The translations under genes and the position numbers were made by a program. The notes beneath the pieces were generated by a model that was not told where the DNA came from, did no database searches, and worked only from the letters and a program-made list of their open reading frames with translations. From VRUE01 sp036266075 (lineage in GTDB: Bacteria > Actinomycetota > Thermoleophilia > Solirubrobacterales > 70-9), in assembly GCA_036266075.1 (NCBI GenBank), contig DATANV010000038.1, forward strand, positions 1 to 64,000: a stretch of DNA of 64,000 nt, given 5' to 3'. This document shows, one piece after another, positions 26,548-35,250 of the stretch (its first letter is position 1; every line of letters begins with the position of its first letter).

Positions 26548-27941
26548 GTCCGGATCAGGGGAGACGCGCGAGTCGTAAGGGAGGCAGCGGCGCCAAACGG
26601 GGCCCCTCCAAGCCCCTGGCTGCGCGCCGGCGCGCGGCGCTCATCTTCGGCGCCCTCTTCGCGGTTCTCTTCCTGGTGGTCGCCGTAGTCGACGGGCTCG
26701 GCGACCCCAGCATTCCGTCCGGCAACATCGCGCTGATTCAGGACACTCCGGGCGATAGCGGTGACATCACGCAGGCCGACTTCGATCACGCGCTCGAACA
26801 GGCGGCGGCCCAGGCGGGCCAGAAAAAACCGCCGAAGCCGGGAGAAAAACAGTACGAAGAACTGAAGGAAACGGCGCTTGGCAGCCTCTTCGAACCGATT
26901 TGGCTGGAAGGCCTGGGGCGCGAAGAAGGCGTCGAAATCAGCGACGAGGAAGTCGAAAAAGAATTCAAGAAACTGAAAAAGGAAAACTTCAAAACCGAGG
27001 CCGAATACCAGAAATTCCTCAAAGAAGCCAAGTACACGCAAGCGGACGTCATGCAGCGTGTCAAGCTGCAGAAACTCAGCACTGAGCTGCAGGAAAAGCT
27101 GAAAGCAGACACGCCGCAGCCGAGCCAGAGCGAAATCGAGGACTACTACGAAGCGGCCAAGGCGACCCAGTTCACGCAGAAAGCAAGCCGCGACGTCCGC
27201 GTCGTCGTCAACAAAGACCGCGAGCAGGCTGAAGAAGCGCTCGCTGCGCTGAGCAAAGACGACACGGCGAAGAACTGGGGAAAGATCGCCAAGAAGTACT
27301 CGGAAGAACAGGCCACCAAGGGAACTGGCGGCTTGCAACGGGGCGTGACCGAAGAATCGCTCAAAGGACCGCTGAAGGCCGCCTTCTTCAGCACGCCCGA
27401 AGGCCAGGTCGAAGGCCCGATCAAGGCCGAAGGCAAATACAACGTCTTCGAGGTCGAGAATTCGACGCCGGAAAGCGTCCAGGAACTGAAAACCGTCGAA
27501 TCGCAGATCCAGAGCACGCTGGCGCAGCGCCTCGAACAGGAATACTTCACGACCTTCGTCGCAAACTTCAACGAGAAGTGGCGGAACCGGACCTTCTGTG
27601 CCTCCGAATACACGAGCGAACGCTGCGCCAACTTCAAGGGCAGCGGCCACCCCGCGACGGCGCCTGAAGGCTGCTACGAAGCGGATCCAAAAGGCGGCCT
27701 GCCGGAAGCCTGCCCGGCGCCGGTCTTCCAACTGATCCCGGCCCTGCCGGGAACCGTCACGCCGCTCGAACCCACCGGCAAACCGCTCGCCCAGCGCCCG
27801 CAGCCGGTTGGCGAAGAAAAAGAAGGCGCGGAAGAAGGCGCGCCACTGCCCGAAGGTGCTGCGCCACCGTCGGAAGGCGGCGAAGCGCCACCGCCGGAAG
27901 AAGCGCCACCGCCGGAAGAAGCGCCCTCCGAATCTGAATAG
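26544..27941 (+). CDS. Membrane-anchored SurA/PrsA-like peptidyl-prolyl isomerase
   Basis: The 465-residue protein has one N-terminal membrane segment (about residues 31-52), then a SurA-N-like helical region rich in Lys and Glu, and a parvulin-type PPIase region near residues 215-310 (YSEEQATKGTGGLQRG, FSTPEGQVEGPIKAEGKY). The tail is Pro/Glu rich. It probably folds exported proteins outside the membrane. From about base 26760 it uses GAA and AAA far more than its neighbours, which prefer GAG and AAG; this is visible by eye and unusual at this GC level. The GTG start overlaps mfd. Confidence 0.85.
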   Translation: MSPDQGRRASRKGGSGAKRGPSKPLAARRRAALIFGALFAVLFLVVAVVDGLGDPSIPSGNIALIQDTPGDSGDITQADFDHALEQAAAQAGQKKPPKPGEKQYEELKETALGSLFEPIWLEGLGREEGVEISDEEVEKEFKKLKKENFKTEAEYQKFLKEAKYTQADVMQRVKLQKLSTELQEKLKADTPQPSQSEIEDYYEAAKATQFTQKASRDVRVVVNKDREQAEEALAALSKDDTAKNWGKIAKKYSEEQATKGTGGLQRGVTEESLKGPLKAAFFSTPEGQVEGPIKAEGKYNVFEVENSTPESVQELKTVESQIQSTLAQRLEQEYFTTFVANFNEKWRNRTFCASEYTSERCANFKGSGHPATAPEGCYEADPKGGLPEACPAPVFQLIPALPGTVTPLEPTGKPLAQRPQPVGEEKEGAEEGAPLPEGAAPPSEGGEAPPPEEAPPPEEAPSESE

Positions 27942-27981
27942 CCCCGGCGAAGACGACGGCCGTCGATAGACTGGCGCGCCC

Positions 27982-29277
27982 GTGAGCGCCATCGCCTCCA
28001 TTCGAGCGCGTCAGATCCTCGATTCGCGAGGCAACCCGACCGTCGAGGTCGAGGTCACGCTCGAGTCGGGTGCACGCGGCATCGCGGCGGTTCCATCTGG
28101 GGCCTCGACCGGCGAGTTCGAGGCGGTCGAGCTGCGCGACGGCGGTGAGGTCTGGGCGGGCAAGGGCGTCTCGCGGGCCGTGGTCAACGTCAACGAGGAG
28201 ATCGCGGCCGCCCTGCGCGGTGCCCGGGCGGCCGAGCAGGGGGCGCTCGACGAGACGATGATCGAGCTGGACGGCACGCCCAACAAGGGCCGGCTCGGCG
28301 CCAACGCGATCCTCGGCGTCTCGCTTGCCGTCGCCAAGGCAGCCGCCGCCGACTCCGGGCAGCCGCTCTACCGCTACCTGGCCGAGCTCTACGGTGGCGG
28401 CGAGCCGCGGCTACTGCCGGTGCCGATGATGAACGTGCTGAACGGCGGTGCCCACGCCGACAACTCGGTCGACTTCCAGGAGTTCATGGTGGTGCCGGCG
28501 GGGGCAGACAGCTTCTCGGAGTGCCTGCGGGTCGGTGCCGGGGTCTTCCACGCCCTCAAGGGGAGCCTCGCCTCCAAGGGCCTCTCGACTGCGGTCGGCG
28601 ACGAGGGCGGCTTCGCCCCCGACTTGGAGTCCAACGAGGCAGCTCTGCAGGCCGTTCTGGCCGGCGTCGAGGCGGCCGGCTACAAGCCAGGCGCCGACGT
28701 CTTCATCGCTCTTGATCCGGCGACCAGCGAGGTCTTCGAGGGCGGCGCCTACGTACTCAGGCACGAGGGCCGCACGCTCTCCTCGGAGGAGATGGCCGCC
28801 TACTGGCAGGACGCCTGCTCGCGCTACCCGATCGTCTCGATCGAGGACGGCATGGACGAGGAGGACTGGGACGGCTGGAGACTCCTGACCGAGCGGCTCG
28901 GCGAGCACGTGCAGCTGGTCGGCGACGACCTCTTCGTCACCAACCCCGAGCGACTGCGCCGCGGGATCGAGTTGGCGGTCGGCAACTCGATCCTCGTCAA
29001 GGTGAACCAGATCGGCACCCTCAGCGAGACCCTGGAGGCGATCCGCATCGCCCGAGAGGCTGGCTACACCGCCGTCATCTCGCACCGTTCCGGCGAGACC
29101 GAGGACACGACGATCGCCGATCTGGCGGTTGCCACCGGCGCCGGCCAGATCAAGACCGGAGCCCCCTCGCGCTCGGACCGTGTCGCCAAGTACAACCGCC
29201 TGCTGCGGATAGAGGAAGAGCTTGGAGATTCTGCAGAATTCCCAGGCCTGCAGGCATTCGCCCAGCGCCCCGGCTGA
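27982..29277 (+). CDS. eno: Enolase
   Basis: The 431-residue glycolytic enzyme converts 2-phosphoglycerate to phosphoenolpyruvate. Visible are IRARQILDSRGNPTVEVEV, the GASTGEFEAVELRDG loop, GDEGGFAPDL, SIEDGMDEEDW, the GDDLFVTNP metal site and the signature ISHRSGETEDTTIADLAV. GTG start. The gene follows the foldase and precedes an FtsB-like gene, a common actinobacterial order. Confidence 0.97.
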   Translation: MSAIASIRARQILDSRGNPTVEVEVTLESGARGIAAVPSGASTGEFEAVELRDGGEVWAGKGVSRAVVNVNEEIAAALRGARAAEQGALDETMIELDGTPNKGRLGANAILGVSLAVAKAAAADSGQPLYRYLAELYGGGEPRLLPVPMMNVLNGGAHADNSVDFQEFMVVPAGADSFSECLRVGAGVFHALKGSLASKGLSTAVGDEGGFAPDLESNEAALQAVLAGVEAAGYKPGADVFIALDPATSEVFEGGAYVLRHEGRTLSSEEMAAYWQDACSRYPIVSIEDGMDEEDWDGWRLLTERLGEHVQLVGDDLFVTNPERLRRGIELAVGNSILVKVNQIGTLSETLEAIRIAREAGYTAVISHRSGETEDTTIADLAVATGAGQIKTGAPSRSDRVAKYNRLLRIEEELGDSAEFPGLQAFAQRPG

Positions 29278-29314
29278 ATGCAGGAATTCCAGGCTCGGTC
29301 GCGTAGGACCGGGC

Positions 29315-29686
29315 ATGGCAGCCCGCTCCCGGCCGGCACGCAGGACCGCAGCCACGCCCAAACGCCGTCCGGCAGCCCGCCGCAGGCCGGCTGCACGGCG
29401 GGGTGGCAGCCGCATCCGCTGGGACCGCGTCGGGCGGATCGCCCTGACCCTCGTTCTCGCCGCCGTCCTCTACTCGTACCTCAACCCGGCGATCGACTTC
29501 GTCAAGACCTACACGGCGACGACCGCCGCCAAAGCCGAGTTCCACGAGATGCTGCGCGAGAACAAGCGCCTGCACCACCGCATCCAGACCGCCGAAGATC
29601 CGATCACCATCGCCCGCAAGGCAAGATCCCAAGGCATGATCGGCGAAGGCGAGCGACCCCTGGTCATCCAGGGTCTCGGCGGCTAG
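29315..29686 (+). CDS. FtsB/DivIC-family septum formation initiator
   Basis: The 123-residue bitopic protein has a basic Ala/Arg/Pro-rich cytoplasmic tail (residues 1-40), one membrane segment (about 46-65), a short coiled coil (AKAEFHEMLRENKRLHHRIQ) and a KARSQGMIGEGERPLVI end typical of DivIC/FtsB. The location after eno matches actinobacteria. ATG at 29315 is chosen because upstream codons overlap eno. Confidence 0.87.
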   Translation: MAARSRPARRTAATPKRRPAARRRPAARRGGSRIRWDRVGRIALTLVLAAVLYSYLNPAIDFVKTYTATTAAKAEFHEMLRENKRLHHRIQTAEDPITIARKARSQGMIGEGERPLVIQGLGG

Positions 29687-29707
29687 CGCCGGCCCAGGGA
29701 GCACCCC

Positions 29708-32017
29708 GTGGTTAGCACGGGCCACTACATCCTCAGTGCGGCCCTCCTGGCAGCACTAACCCTCTCCCTGGCCTTCTCGGCCTACCGCCTACGCCAGAAG
29801 CTCATCCCAGCCTGGCAGGGCCCGCCAGCTCGCCTCGTAGAGGCCGTCCTCGCCGTCGCGCTCCTCATCTGGCTATCCGAGCTACTCGGCATCTTCAGCC
29901 TCCTCTACGCCGGAACCCTCGTCGCTTCAGCTCTCCTGCTCACCCTGGGTGTGTGGCTGTGGACCAAAAACGCCTCTCGGGGGGGAAGGGGCGGTTGGGG
30001 GGGTTCTCCGCCGCCCGCAGGCTCCGGAAGGCAAGGCTTGAACCCTGAAGGCGCGAAGTCCCTCCACCCGGAGGAGCGCGAAGGGCAAGGCGAGCCCCCC
30101 CAACCGCCCCAAGGACCCCCCGGCCAAGCGCTCACGTCCCGCCTCGACAGCCACGCGCTCATGTCCCTGATCGCGATCGCCGTCGTCGCCGTGACGTTCG
30201 CCCACTGGGGCCTAACCGCCAAAGACGCCCTCAGCCGAGGCATCTTCAACTTCGATTCGCTCTGGTACCACCTGCCGTTCGCGGCGGACATCGCGCAGAC
30301 CCACTCGGTAACCGCCTTCCATCACACCGAGACCGTCTACACGCTCTGGTTTTTCCCGCAGAACTCCGAGCTGCTGCACGCGACCGGGATCCTGCTGGCG
30401 GGGCGGGACACGCTGTCGCTGTTCCTCAACTTCGGCTGGTTGGCGATGGCGTTCCTGGCTGCGTGGTGCATCGGCAGGCCATACGGGCGTGGGCCGCTCA
30501 CCGTCGTGGCTGTGGCCGTCCTGCTGGAGTGCCACACGCTGGTCGTGCGCGAGCCCGGCGCCGCCAAGAACGACCTGATGGCAGCCGCATTGCTGCTGGC
30601 GGCGATCGCGATCCTGGTCAACGCTTGGGCGATGCAGCGGCCGCAGACCTCGATCTCCCTCGGCTGGCCACTCGCAGCAGCCGGCCTGGCGGCTGGGTTG
30701 GCCGTCGGGACCAAGTCGACCGCCGTGGCGATGGCCGTCGCGCTCGCTGTTGCCGTCGTCGTCTTGGCGCCCGCCGGCCGCCGTCGCGCGGCTGCCGGAT
30801 GGTGGCTTTTGCCGGCGTTGGCCGGCGGCGGCTACTGGTACCTGCGCAACCTGATCGCCGCCGGCAACCCGCTGCCGCAGATAGAGGGCATGGGACCGAT
30901 CTCGCTGCCACATCCCGAGCGCCTTCAGAGCGCCCGGCCCGACTTCAGCATCGTCCACTATGCGACCGACACCGGCGTTTGGCGCGACTACTTCGCCCCC
31001 GGCCTGCATCAGGGCCTTGGTCTGCTCTGGCCGCTGGTCGTCGGGGCGGCGATCGCCGGCGCCCTGCTTGCCGTCCTGCAGAACCGCAATCGCCTTTTGC
31101 GCTGGCTCGGCGGGGTGACGCTGTTCGGTCTGTTTGCCTATCTGTTCACGCCGTTCAGCGCGGCTGGCGCCGAGGGCGCTCCGGTCGGCTTCGCGATCAA
31201 CATCCGTTACGCGATCCCGGCCCTGCTTGCTGGCCTGGCGCTCCTGCCGCCAGCCCTGGCCCTCGCACGCGCCCCCGCCCCGCCTCCCCCCTCCCGGGGC
31301 CTGGGGCAGTGGGGGCTGTTTGGCGCTTTCTTGCTCGTCTGGCTGGTTACGGACCGCCCGGACGCGGTGTTGCGCGATCCCGATCGTCTCTTTGCTTGGC
31401 TGGTCGTCCTGCTTGCCGTGCTCGTTCCGTTGGGGCTGGTACTGGCGCGCCGCCGAGGTGCTTCGACTGCTCTCGTCGCCGGCGGCTTCGCTGCGCTCGC
31501 GCTGGCGACGATGGCGATCGGTTATCCGGTGCAGCGCGACTACCTGCGCGCGCGTTACCTCAACGACGATCCGGCAACGGCGATTCCAGGGATGCACCTC
31601 GACTCCGCCTATCGTTGGGCACGGGACGTCCGCGATGCCCGCATCGGTCTCGCCGGCACCAGCGCCGGCTTCCTCGAGTACGGCTTCTACGGAACCGACC
31701 TCTCGAACCGGGTGCGCTACCTCGGCCTCGCCGGACCGCACGGGGCCTTCAACCCGATCCCGACTTGCCGTGGGTTTCGCGCCGCCCTCGATGCCGCCGA
31801 CCTCGACTACCTCGTCACCTCGCCCTTCTTGAACTTCATCCACACGGGCGAACCGATTCCTTCGCCGGAGGCAGGCTGGCTGCGTGGCGAGCCGGCTGTG
31901 CGCCCGATCCTGCGCAGCGGCCCGGTGACGGTCTGGCGCGTGCGGGGCCGCCTCAGCTCCAACGCCTGCGGCCCCGCCAACGCCCCGCTACAGCTAGTCC
32001 CGCAGCAACCTCGCTAA
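29708..32017 (+). CDS. Large polytopic membrane protein, GT-C glycosyltransferase-like
   Basis: The 769-residue protein has about 14 membrane segments and a first extracellular-loop-like region NFDSLWYHLPFAADIAQTHS, which resembles the D-x-x-Y/W-H of GT-C mannosyltransferases. A conserved-looking KNDLMAAALLLA and a C-terminal soluble segment follow. Residues about 92-139 are a low-complexity G/P/E stretch encoded by a palindromic insertion (29979-30122) between membrane segments. Specific function is not known. Confidence 0.7.
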   Translation: MVSTGHYILSAALLAALTLSLAFSAYRLRQKLIPAWQGPPARLVEAVLAVALLIWLSELLGIFSLLYAGTLVASALLLTLGVWLWTKNASRGGRGGWGGSPPPAGSGRQGLNPEGAKSLHPEEREGQGEPPQPPQGPPGQALTSRLDSHALMSLIAIAVVAVTFAHWGLTAKDALSRGIFNFDSLWYHLPFAADIAQTHSVTAFHHTETVYTLWFFPQNSELLHATGILLAGRDTLSLFLNFGWLAMAFLAAWCIGRPYGRGPLTVVAVAVLLECHTLVVREPGAAKNDLMAAALLLAAIAILVNAWAMQRPQTSISLGWPLAAAGLAAGLAVGTKSTAVAMAVALAVAVVVLAPAGRRRAAAGWWLLPALAGGGYWYLRNLIAAGNPLPQIEGMGPISLPHPERLQSARPDFSIVHYATDTGVWRDYFAPGLHQGLGLLWPLVVGAAIAGALLAVLQNRNRLLRWLGGVTLFGLFAYLFTPFSAAGAEGAPVGFAINIRYAIPALLAGLALLPPALALARAPAPPPPSRGLGQWGLFGAFLLVWLVTDRPDAVLRDPDRLFAWLVVLLAVLVPLGLVLARRRGASTALVAGGFAALALATMAIGYPVQRDYLRARYLNDDPATAIPGMHLDSAYRWARDVRDARIGLAGTSAGFLEYGFYGTDLSNRVRYLGLAGPHGAFNPIPTCRGFRAALDAADLDYLVTSPFLNFIHTGEPIPSPEAGWLRGEPAVRPILRSGPVTVWRVRGRLSSNACGPANAPLQLVPQQPR
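29979..30122. repeat. In-frame palindromic insertion within the membrane-protein gene
   Basis: Arms 29988-30003 (GGGGCGGTTGGGGGGG) and 30095-30110 are exact complements, and flanking runs GGGGGGG (29979-29985) and CCCCCCC (30116-30122) continue the pairing. The interior has further small inverted repeats. The whole block is 144 bases (48 codons), keeps the frame and encodes only low-complexity residues. Confidence 0.8.
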
Positions 32018-32131
32018 GGGCCAATTTCGGTAGGGGTGGAACGTCTTGTACTTTTTCCGCGGTGGGGCTCGGCGGACAGCCGCCGACTGTCTTCGGAAAA
32101 AGTTAAGTGGAACCCCTACCGAAATTGGCCC
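32018..32131. repeat. Intergenic inverted-repeat element with conserved core
   Basis: Outer arms 32018-32037 (GGGCCAATTTCGGTAGGGGT) and 32112-32131 are exact complements. Inside, ACTTTTTCCG (32050-32059) pairs with CGGAAAAAGT (32094-32103). The inner ends CTTGTACTTTTT and AAAGTTAAGTGG match the element at 1-62. It starts at the base after the stop codon of the membrane gene. Confidence 0.88.
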
Positions 32132-32143
32132 TAACCTGACGCT

Positions 32144-32467
32144 ATGCCCTATCCGCTCGAGAACGCGCTCTTCCAGTGGGAGGAGGGCTGGCGCTCGCTG
32201 CAGGCGATCGAGGAGACCCGCGAGCGGCGCCGCGCGGACCGTGTCGTCGCCGCCGTCCAGGACGAGTTGCGGCGGCGGATCGGGCCGACCTTCCGCGCGG
32301 CGGAGCTGGCCGAGCTGTACGGGAGGGGGACCGACTGGTGCCTGCAGATCGGGCTCGAGGCCGCGTCGCCGCCCATCGCCGACCCCCGCTCGCTCGCGGA
32401 CGCGGCCTTCTGGCTCTACCTACGTGGAGCGACCGACTTCGCCGGCGGCCGGCGACTACCCGTCTGA
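32144..32467 (+). CDS. Small protein of unknown function
   Basis: The 107-residue soluble protein begins MPYPLENALFQWEEGWRSL and looks all-helical, with conserved-looking Trp and Arg clusters. I do not recognise a family, but a regular start 12 bases after the upstream repeat and coding-like composition support a real gene. Its last codons and stop lie within an inverted-repeat arm. Confidence 0.65.
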   Translation: MPYPLENALFQWEEGWRSLQAIEETRERRRADRVVAAVQDELRRRIGPTFRAAELAELYGRGTDWCLQIGLEAASPPIADPRSLADAAFWLYLRGATDFAGGRRLPV

Positions 32468-32561
32468 CCGGCGCATAGCTGCCCCCTCGGTCGCTCGCGT
32501 GCAGACGCAGAGCACGCCACGCTCCCTGCGTCCTTGCCCTGCTTGGTCAGACGGGTAGTCG
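32453..32561. repeat. 17-bp inverted repeat joining the ends of convergent genes
   Basis: Arms 32453-32469 (CGACTACCCGTCTGACC) and 32545-32561 are exact complements with 75 bases between. The left arm includes the stop of the upstream gene, and the right arm abuts the stop of the minus-strand gene. Confidence 0.85.
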
Positions 32562-33161
32562 TTACTCGTCCGAGTCGCCGGAGTCGCCGCCCACGGCGCC
32601 ACTGCCGGCGGGACGAATGACGATCTGCTCGGCCTCGATGCGGACAACGACCTCGCGCTTGCCAGCCCAATGCTCGGCGTAGACGGGGTTGTCCTTGACC
32701 GCCGGGTCGAGCCAGAGGCCGTAGCCGTCGGTCTCGCCGTGGTCGAAGGTTGCCTCCAGCTCTTTGCGTCGGCCGCGACCGCCGCGCCTGCCCCGGCGGC
32801 GCCTGCGGCGCGGGCGCCCGTCGCCCTCCTCATCGCCGTCTTTGGATTTGGCTTTGGCTCGACGGGGCGGCCGCTCAGCCTCCTCGTCGCCCTCCGGCTC
32901 CTCCTCGGACTCTTCGTCTTCCTCTTCCTCGGCGGTCTCTTCGGCCGTCGCCGCCTCGACCTCCGCCTCGATCTCGTCGCGCAGGTCGATTTCCGGCGAG
33001 CCGCCGTCCTCCTCGTCGGGATTCAGGTCGTGCTGCTTGCGGAATTCACGCAGCTCCGAGGCCGAGACTTCGAGCTGGTGGGCGATCCAGGCGTCGGTGC
33101 GACCCTGCCGCACCCAGGCGCGGATCTGGTTGAGCTGTGGCTTCAGCGAACGTCGTGGCAT
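32562..33161 (-). CDS. Unknown protein with N-terminal helix-turn-helix-like segment and charged linker
   Basis: The 199-residue protein has three parts. Residues 1-45 look like a small helical DNA-binding domain (QLNQIRAWVRQGRTDAWIAHQL, then VSASELREFRKQ). Residues 50-130 are an acidic stretch followed by a basic Arg/Gly block (RRRRRRGRRGGRGRR). Residues 135-185 form a compact C-terminal domain (YGLWLDPAVKDNPVYAEHWAG). The charged middle suggests nucleic-acid contact (inference). No named family recognised. Confidence 0.65.
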   Translation of the reverse strand: MPRRSLKPQLNQIRAWVRQGRTDAWIAHQLEVSASELREFRKQHDLNPDEEDGGSPEIDLRDEIEAEVEAATAEETAEEEEDEESEEEPEGDEEAERPPRRAKAKSKDGDEEGDGRPRRRRRRGRRGGRGRRKELEATFDHGETDGYGLWLDPAVKDNPVYAEHWAGKREVVVRIEAEQIVIRPAGSGAVGGDSGDSDE

Positions 33162-33200
33162 CGGCGCGCGAGTCTATTCAACCCGGACGGTGGTCCGCGC

Positions 33201-33440
33201 CTAGGCCATCAGGAAGGAGAGCGCCTCGAACATCGAGACGACCACGACGACCACGGTCGCCGTCAGACAGACGGCGAGCACGCTGAAGCGCACCTTGCCT
33301 TGCTGCTCGTTGCGAGTCATGCGGCGCGCCCGCGAGCGGTTCGCGGCGCGGCGACGCAGCTGCTCGCGGCGGCGGCGCTCCAAGGTCGTCTCCTGCTCGA
33401 AGGCAACCTCGAACTGGGAGATGCTCTGTCGCATTCTCAT
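33201..33440 (-). CDS. Small single-pass membrane protein
   Basis: From ATG at 33440 the product is 79 residues: a basic Arg/Glu-rich cytoplasmic part (LERRRREQLRRRAANRSRARR) and one C-terminal membrane helix (about 48-72). The frame extends upstream to 33491, and ATG at 33434 is also possible. No family recognised. Confidence 0.55.
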   Translation of the reverse strand: MRMRQSISQFEVAFEQETTLERRRREQLRRRAANRSRARRMTRNEQQGKVRFSVLAVCLTATVVVVVVSMFEALSFLMA

Positions 33441-33553
33441 AGAGATGCGGCCCCGAAGGGCCGTGGCCGGCACCGTACCAAAGCCGCACAAGGCGTTGTA
33501 GGGCTGAAAGCGTGACGATGCTCACGTGCTCTTTCGGCGAGGGGGGCCAAAGG

Positions 33554-34054
33554 TCAGGGAGCGCAGGCACCCCAGAGGCCGCGGCCGGCAAGCGCCGCGC
33601 GGCGCTGCAGACGGCCGAAGAGGGGTGCGTAGCGGTCGTTTGGCGGGATCGTCAGCGCGCGCGCCAAGCCGTGCCGCGCCAGGATCGGGTTGTAGAAGCG
33701 GCGGCCCAGGTAGAGGTACGCGAGCAGGCGGCCGTAGGCGTCGCGGCGCTCGACCCCGAAGACGAGCCGCACGGTGCGGCCTTCAAGCTGGCGGTGCGTG
33801 AAGTCCGAGGCCCGCGGGCCGAAGCACTGCACGGGCGTGCCCGGCTTGACCGTCTCCGGCGTATCGATTCCAATCAGCCGCACGTTCTCCCGCTTCCCGT
33901 CCAGCGCAACTTCGACCGTGTCGCCGTCGACGACCCGCACGACCTGCGCTACCGCTCTGCTCGGCCCTTCTGCCTCCCGTCCCTCCCAGGGCCGAAGCAC
34001 GACCAGCGCGACACCCACCAGCAAGATCGCGCTCCCGAGCCACTGTCGACGCAT
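33554..34054 (-). CDS. Thermonuclease (SNase)-family nuclease, membrane-anchored or secreted
   Basis: The 166-residue protein starts with a hydrophobic segment (residues 6-21) likely to be a signal anchor. The OB-fold SNase domain shows VVDGDTVEVAL, VRLIGIDTPET (with the key Arg and Asp), the Glu of VFGVERRDAYGRLLAYLYL and a C-terminal helix. It probably degrades extracellular nucleic acids with Ca2+. Confidence 0.88.
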   Translation of the reverse strand: MRRQWLGSAILLVGVALVVLRPWEGREAEGPSRAVAQVVRVVDGDTVEVALDGKRENVRLIGIDTPETVKPGTPVQCFGPRASDFTHRQLEGRTVRLVFGVERRDAYGRLLAYLYLGRRFYNPILARHGLARALTIPPNDRYAPLFGRLQRRAALAGRGLWGACAP

Positions 34055-34096
34055 GATGCATCAAGTATGTGACGGGCAATTCTCTCCCCCCACGCA

Positions 34097-34216
34097 AGGC
34101 GCCCTAGACCCAAGCAGGTCGGAAGATGCAGGGGGGGTCGGTGAGGGGAGCGCACTTATGTGCGTGACCCGATTGACCGACCGAAGACCCCGAGATGCGC
34201 CGGTTATAGGGCGCCT
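34097..34216. repeat. Structured segment after the aldolase gene
   Basis: AGGCGCCCT (34097-34105) and AGGGCGCCT (34208-34216) are complementary, and the right arm contains part of the aldolase stop. Inside are GCGCAC-TTAT-GTGCGT (34149-34164) and repeated GGTCGG/ACCGACC pieces. No gene is supported between 34055 and 34214. Confidence 0.5.
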
Positions 34217-35135
34217 AAGGGACGCGTCGGATATTCGCCAACAACGTCTCTTTGATCTGGGCGATGATCTCCAACGCGTCGTTCCACTCGCGCTGCCAGA
34301 CGTTGCGGCCAAAGATGACGCCGCTGCCGCCCGCCTCCATGATCTCGCGCGTGTGATTGAGGACGGTCTCGTCGTCGACCTTGGAGCCCCCCGAGAGGAC
34401 GACCAGCGCGCGGCCCGCCGACTCGACACAGTGGCGGATCGCCTCGGCCTCGTCGGCTTCCATCTCGTTGTAAGGCGCGGGCGCGTCCTTGTCCTTGTCC
34501 GAGTCGATCTTCGGCATGTTGAGCTTGACGACGTCGGCGCCCATCTCCATCGCCATCCGCGCCGCGTAGTCGATCGCGTAGAAGGAACCGGGGCCGCCCT
34601 TGGCCTCGATCGCTTCGCCGCGCGGGTAGGACCAGACGATCAGCGGCATGCCGAAGCGGTCGCAGTCCTCGCGCACCTGGCGCAGCTGGGCGAGGTCCTC
34701 GTCCTGGCGCGGCGAGCCGACGTAGAGCGTGTAGCCGACAGCGTCGGCGCCAAGCCGCACCGCGTCCTCGACGCTGGCGTTGCAGCTCGAGAAGGCGTGC
34801 GCGGAGGAGGGGATGTCGGTCTTGCCGTTGACCTTGAGGATCAGCGGCACCTGGCCGGCGTAGTCCGGGTAGTACTTGCTGGCCATGCCGATCTGGCAGG
34901 CGAGCGCCGAGTAGCCGGCCTCCGCCGCGAGCCGGAACTGGTAGTCCGGGTCCTTGGACGCCGGGTTGGGGAAGAAGTCGCGCGGGCCGTGCTCGATCCC
35001 CTGGTCGATCGGCAGCAGCATCAGCGTTCCGTGGCCGGGCCCGAACTCGAACAGCAGGCGGCGCAACCGGGTTCGTTTGCCGGGCGCAAGCTCGGCCAGA
35101 AGCGATTTCTGCTCGGTCAGGCTCTTCAACTCCAC
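34215..35135 (-). CDS. Class I fructose-bisphosphate aldolase (archaeal/DhnA type)
   Basis: The 306-residue Schiff-base aldolase of the DhnA/LacD group shows LMLLPIDQGIEHGPRDFF, AVGYTLYVGSPRQDEDL, the lysine strand DVVKLNMPK and SGGSKVDDETVL with the terminal phosphate-binding GVIFGRNVWQR. It cleaves fructose-1,6-bisphosphate in glycolysis. GTG at 35135 is chosen because AGGAGG lies 8 bases upstream; the longer frame to 35201 has no such site. Confidence 0.9.
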   Translation of the reverse strand: MELKSLTEQKSLLAELAPGKRTRLRRLLFEFGPGHGTLMLLPIDQGIEHGPRDFFPNPASKDPDYQFRLAAEAGYSALACQIGMASKYYPDYAGQVPLILKVNGKTDIPSSAHAFSSCNASVEDAVRLGADAVGYTLYVGSPRQDEDLAQLRQVREDCDRFGMPLIVWSYPRGEAIEAKGGPGSFYAIDYAARMAMEMGADVVKLNMPKIDSDKDKDAPAPYNEMEADEAEAIRHCVESAGRALVVLSGGSKVDDETVLNHTREIMEAGGSGVIFGRNVWQREWNDALEIIAQIKETLLANIRRVP

Positions 35136-35250
35136 AGCTGATTCCTCCTCGAAGACGGGTTCAACGGCAGTATGCCACCGCGCCACCCGCACGGCGCCCA
35201 AAGGGCCGCCCGGCCGACGCTCTGGCGGAGGGAGTTATCCTCGAAACACC

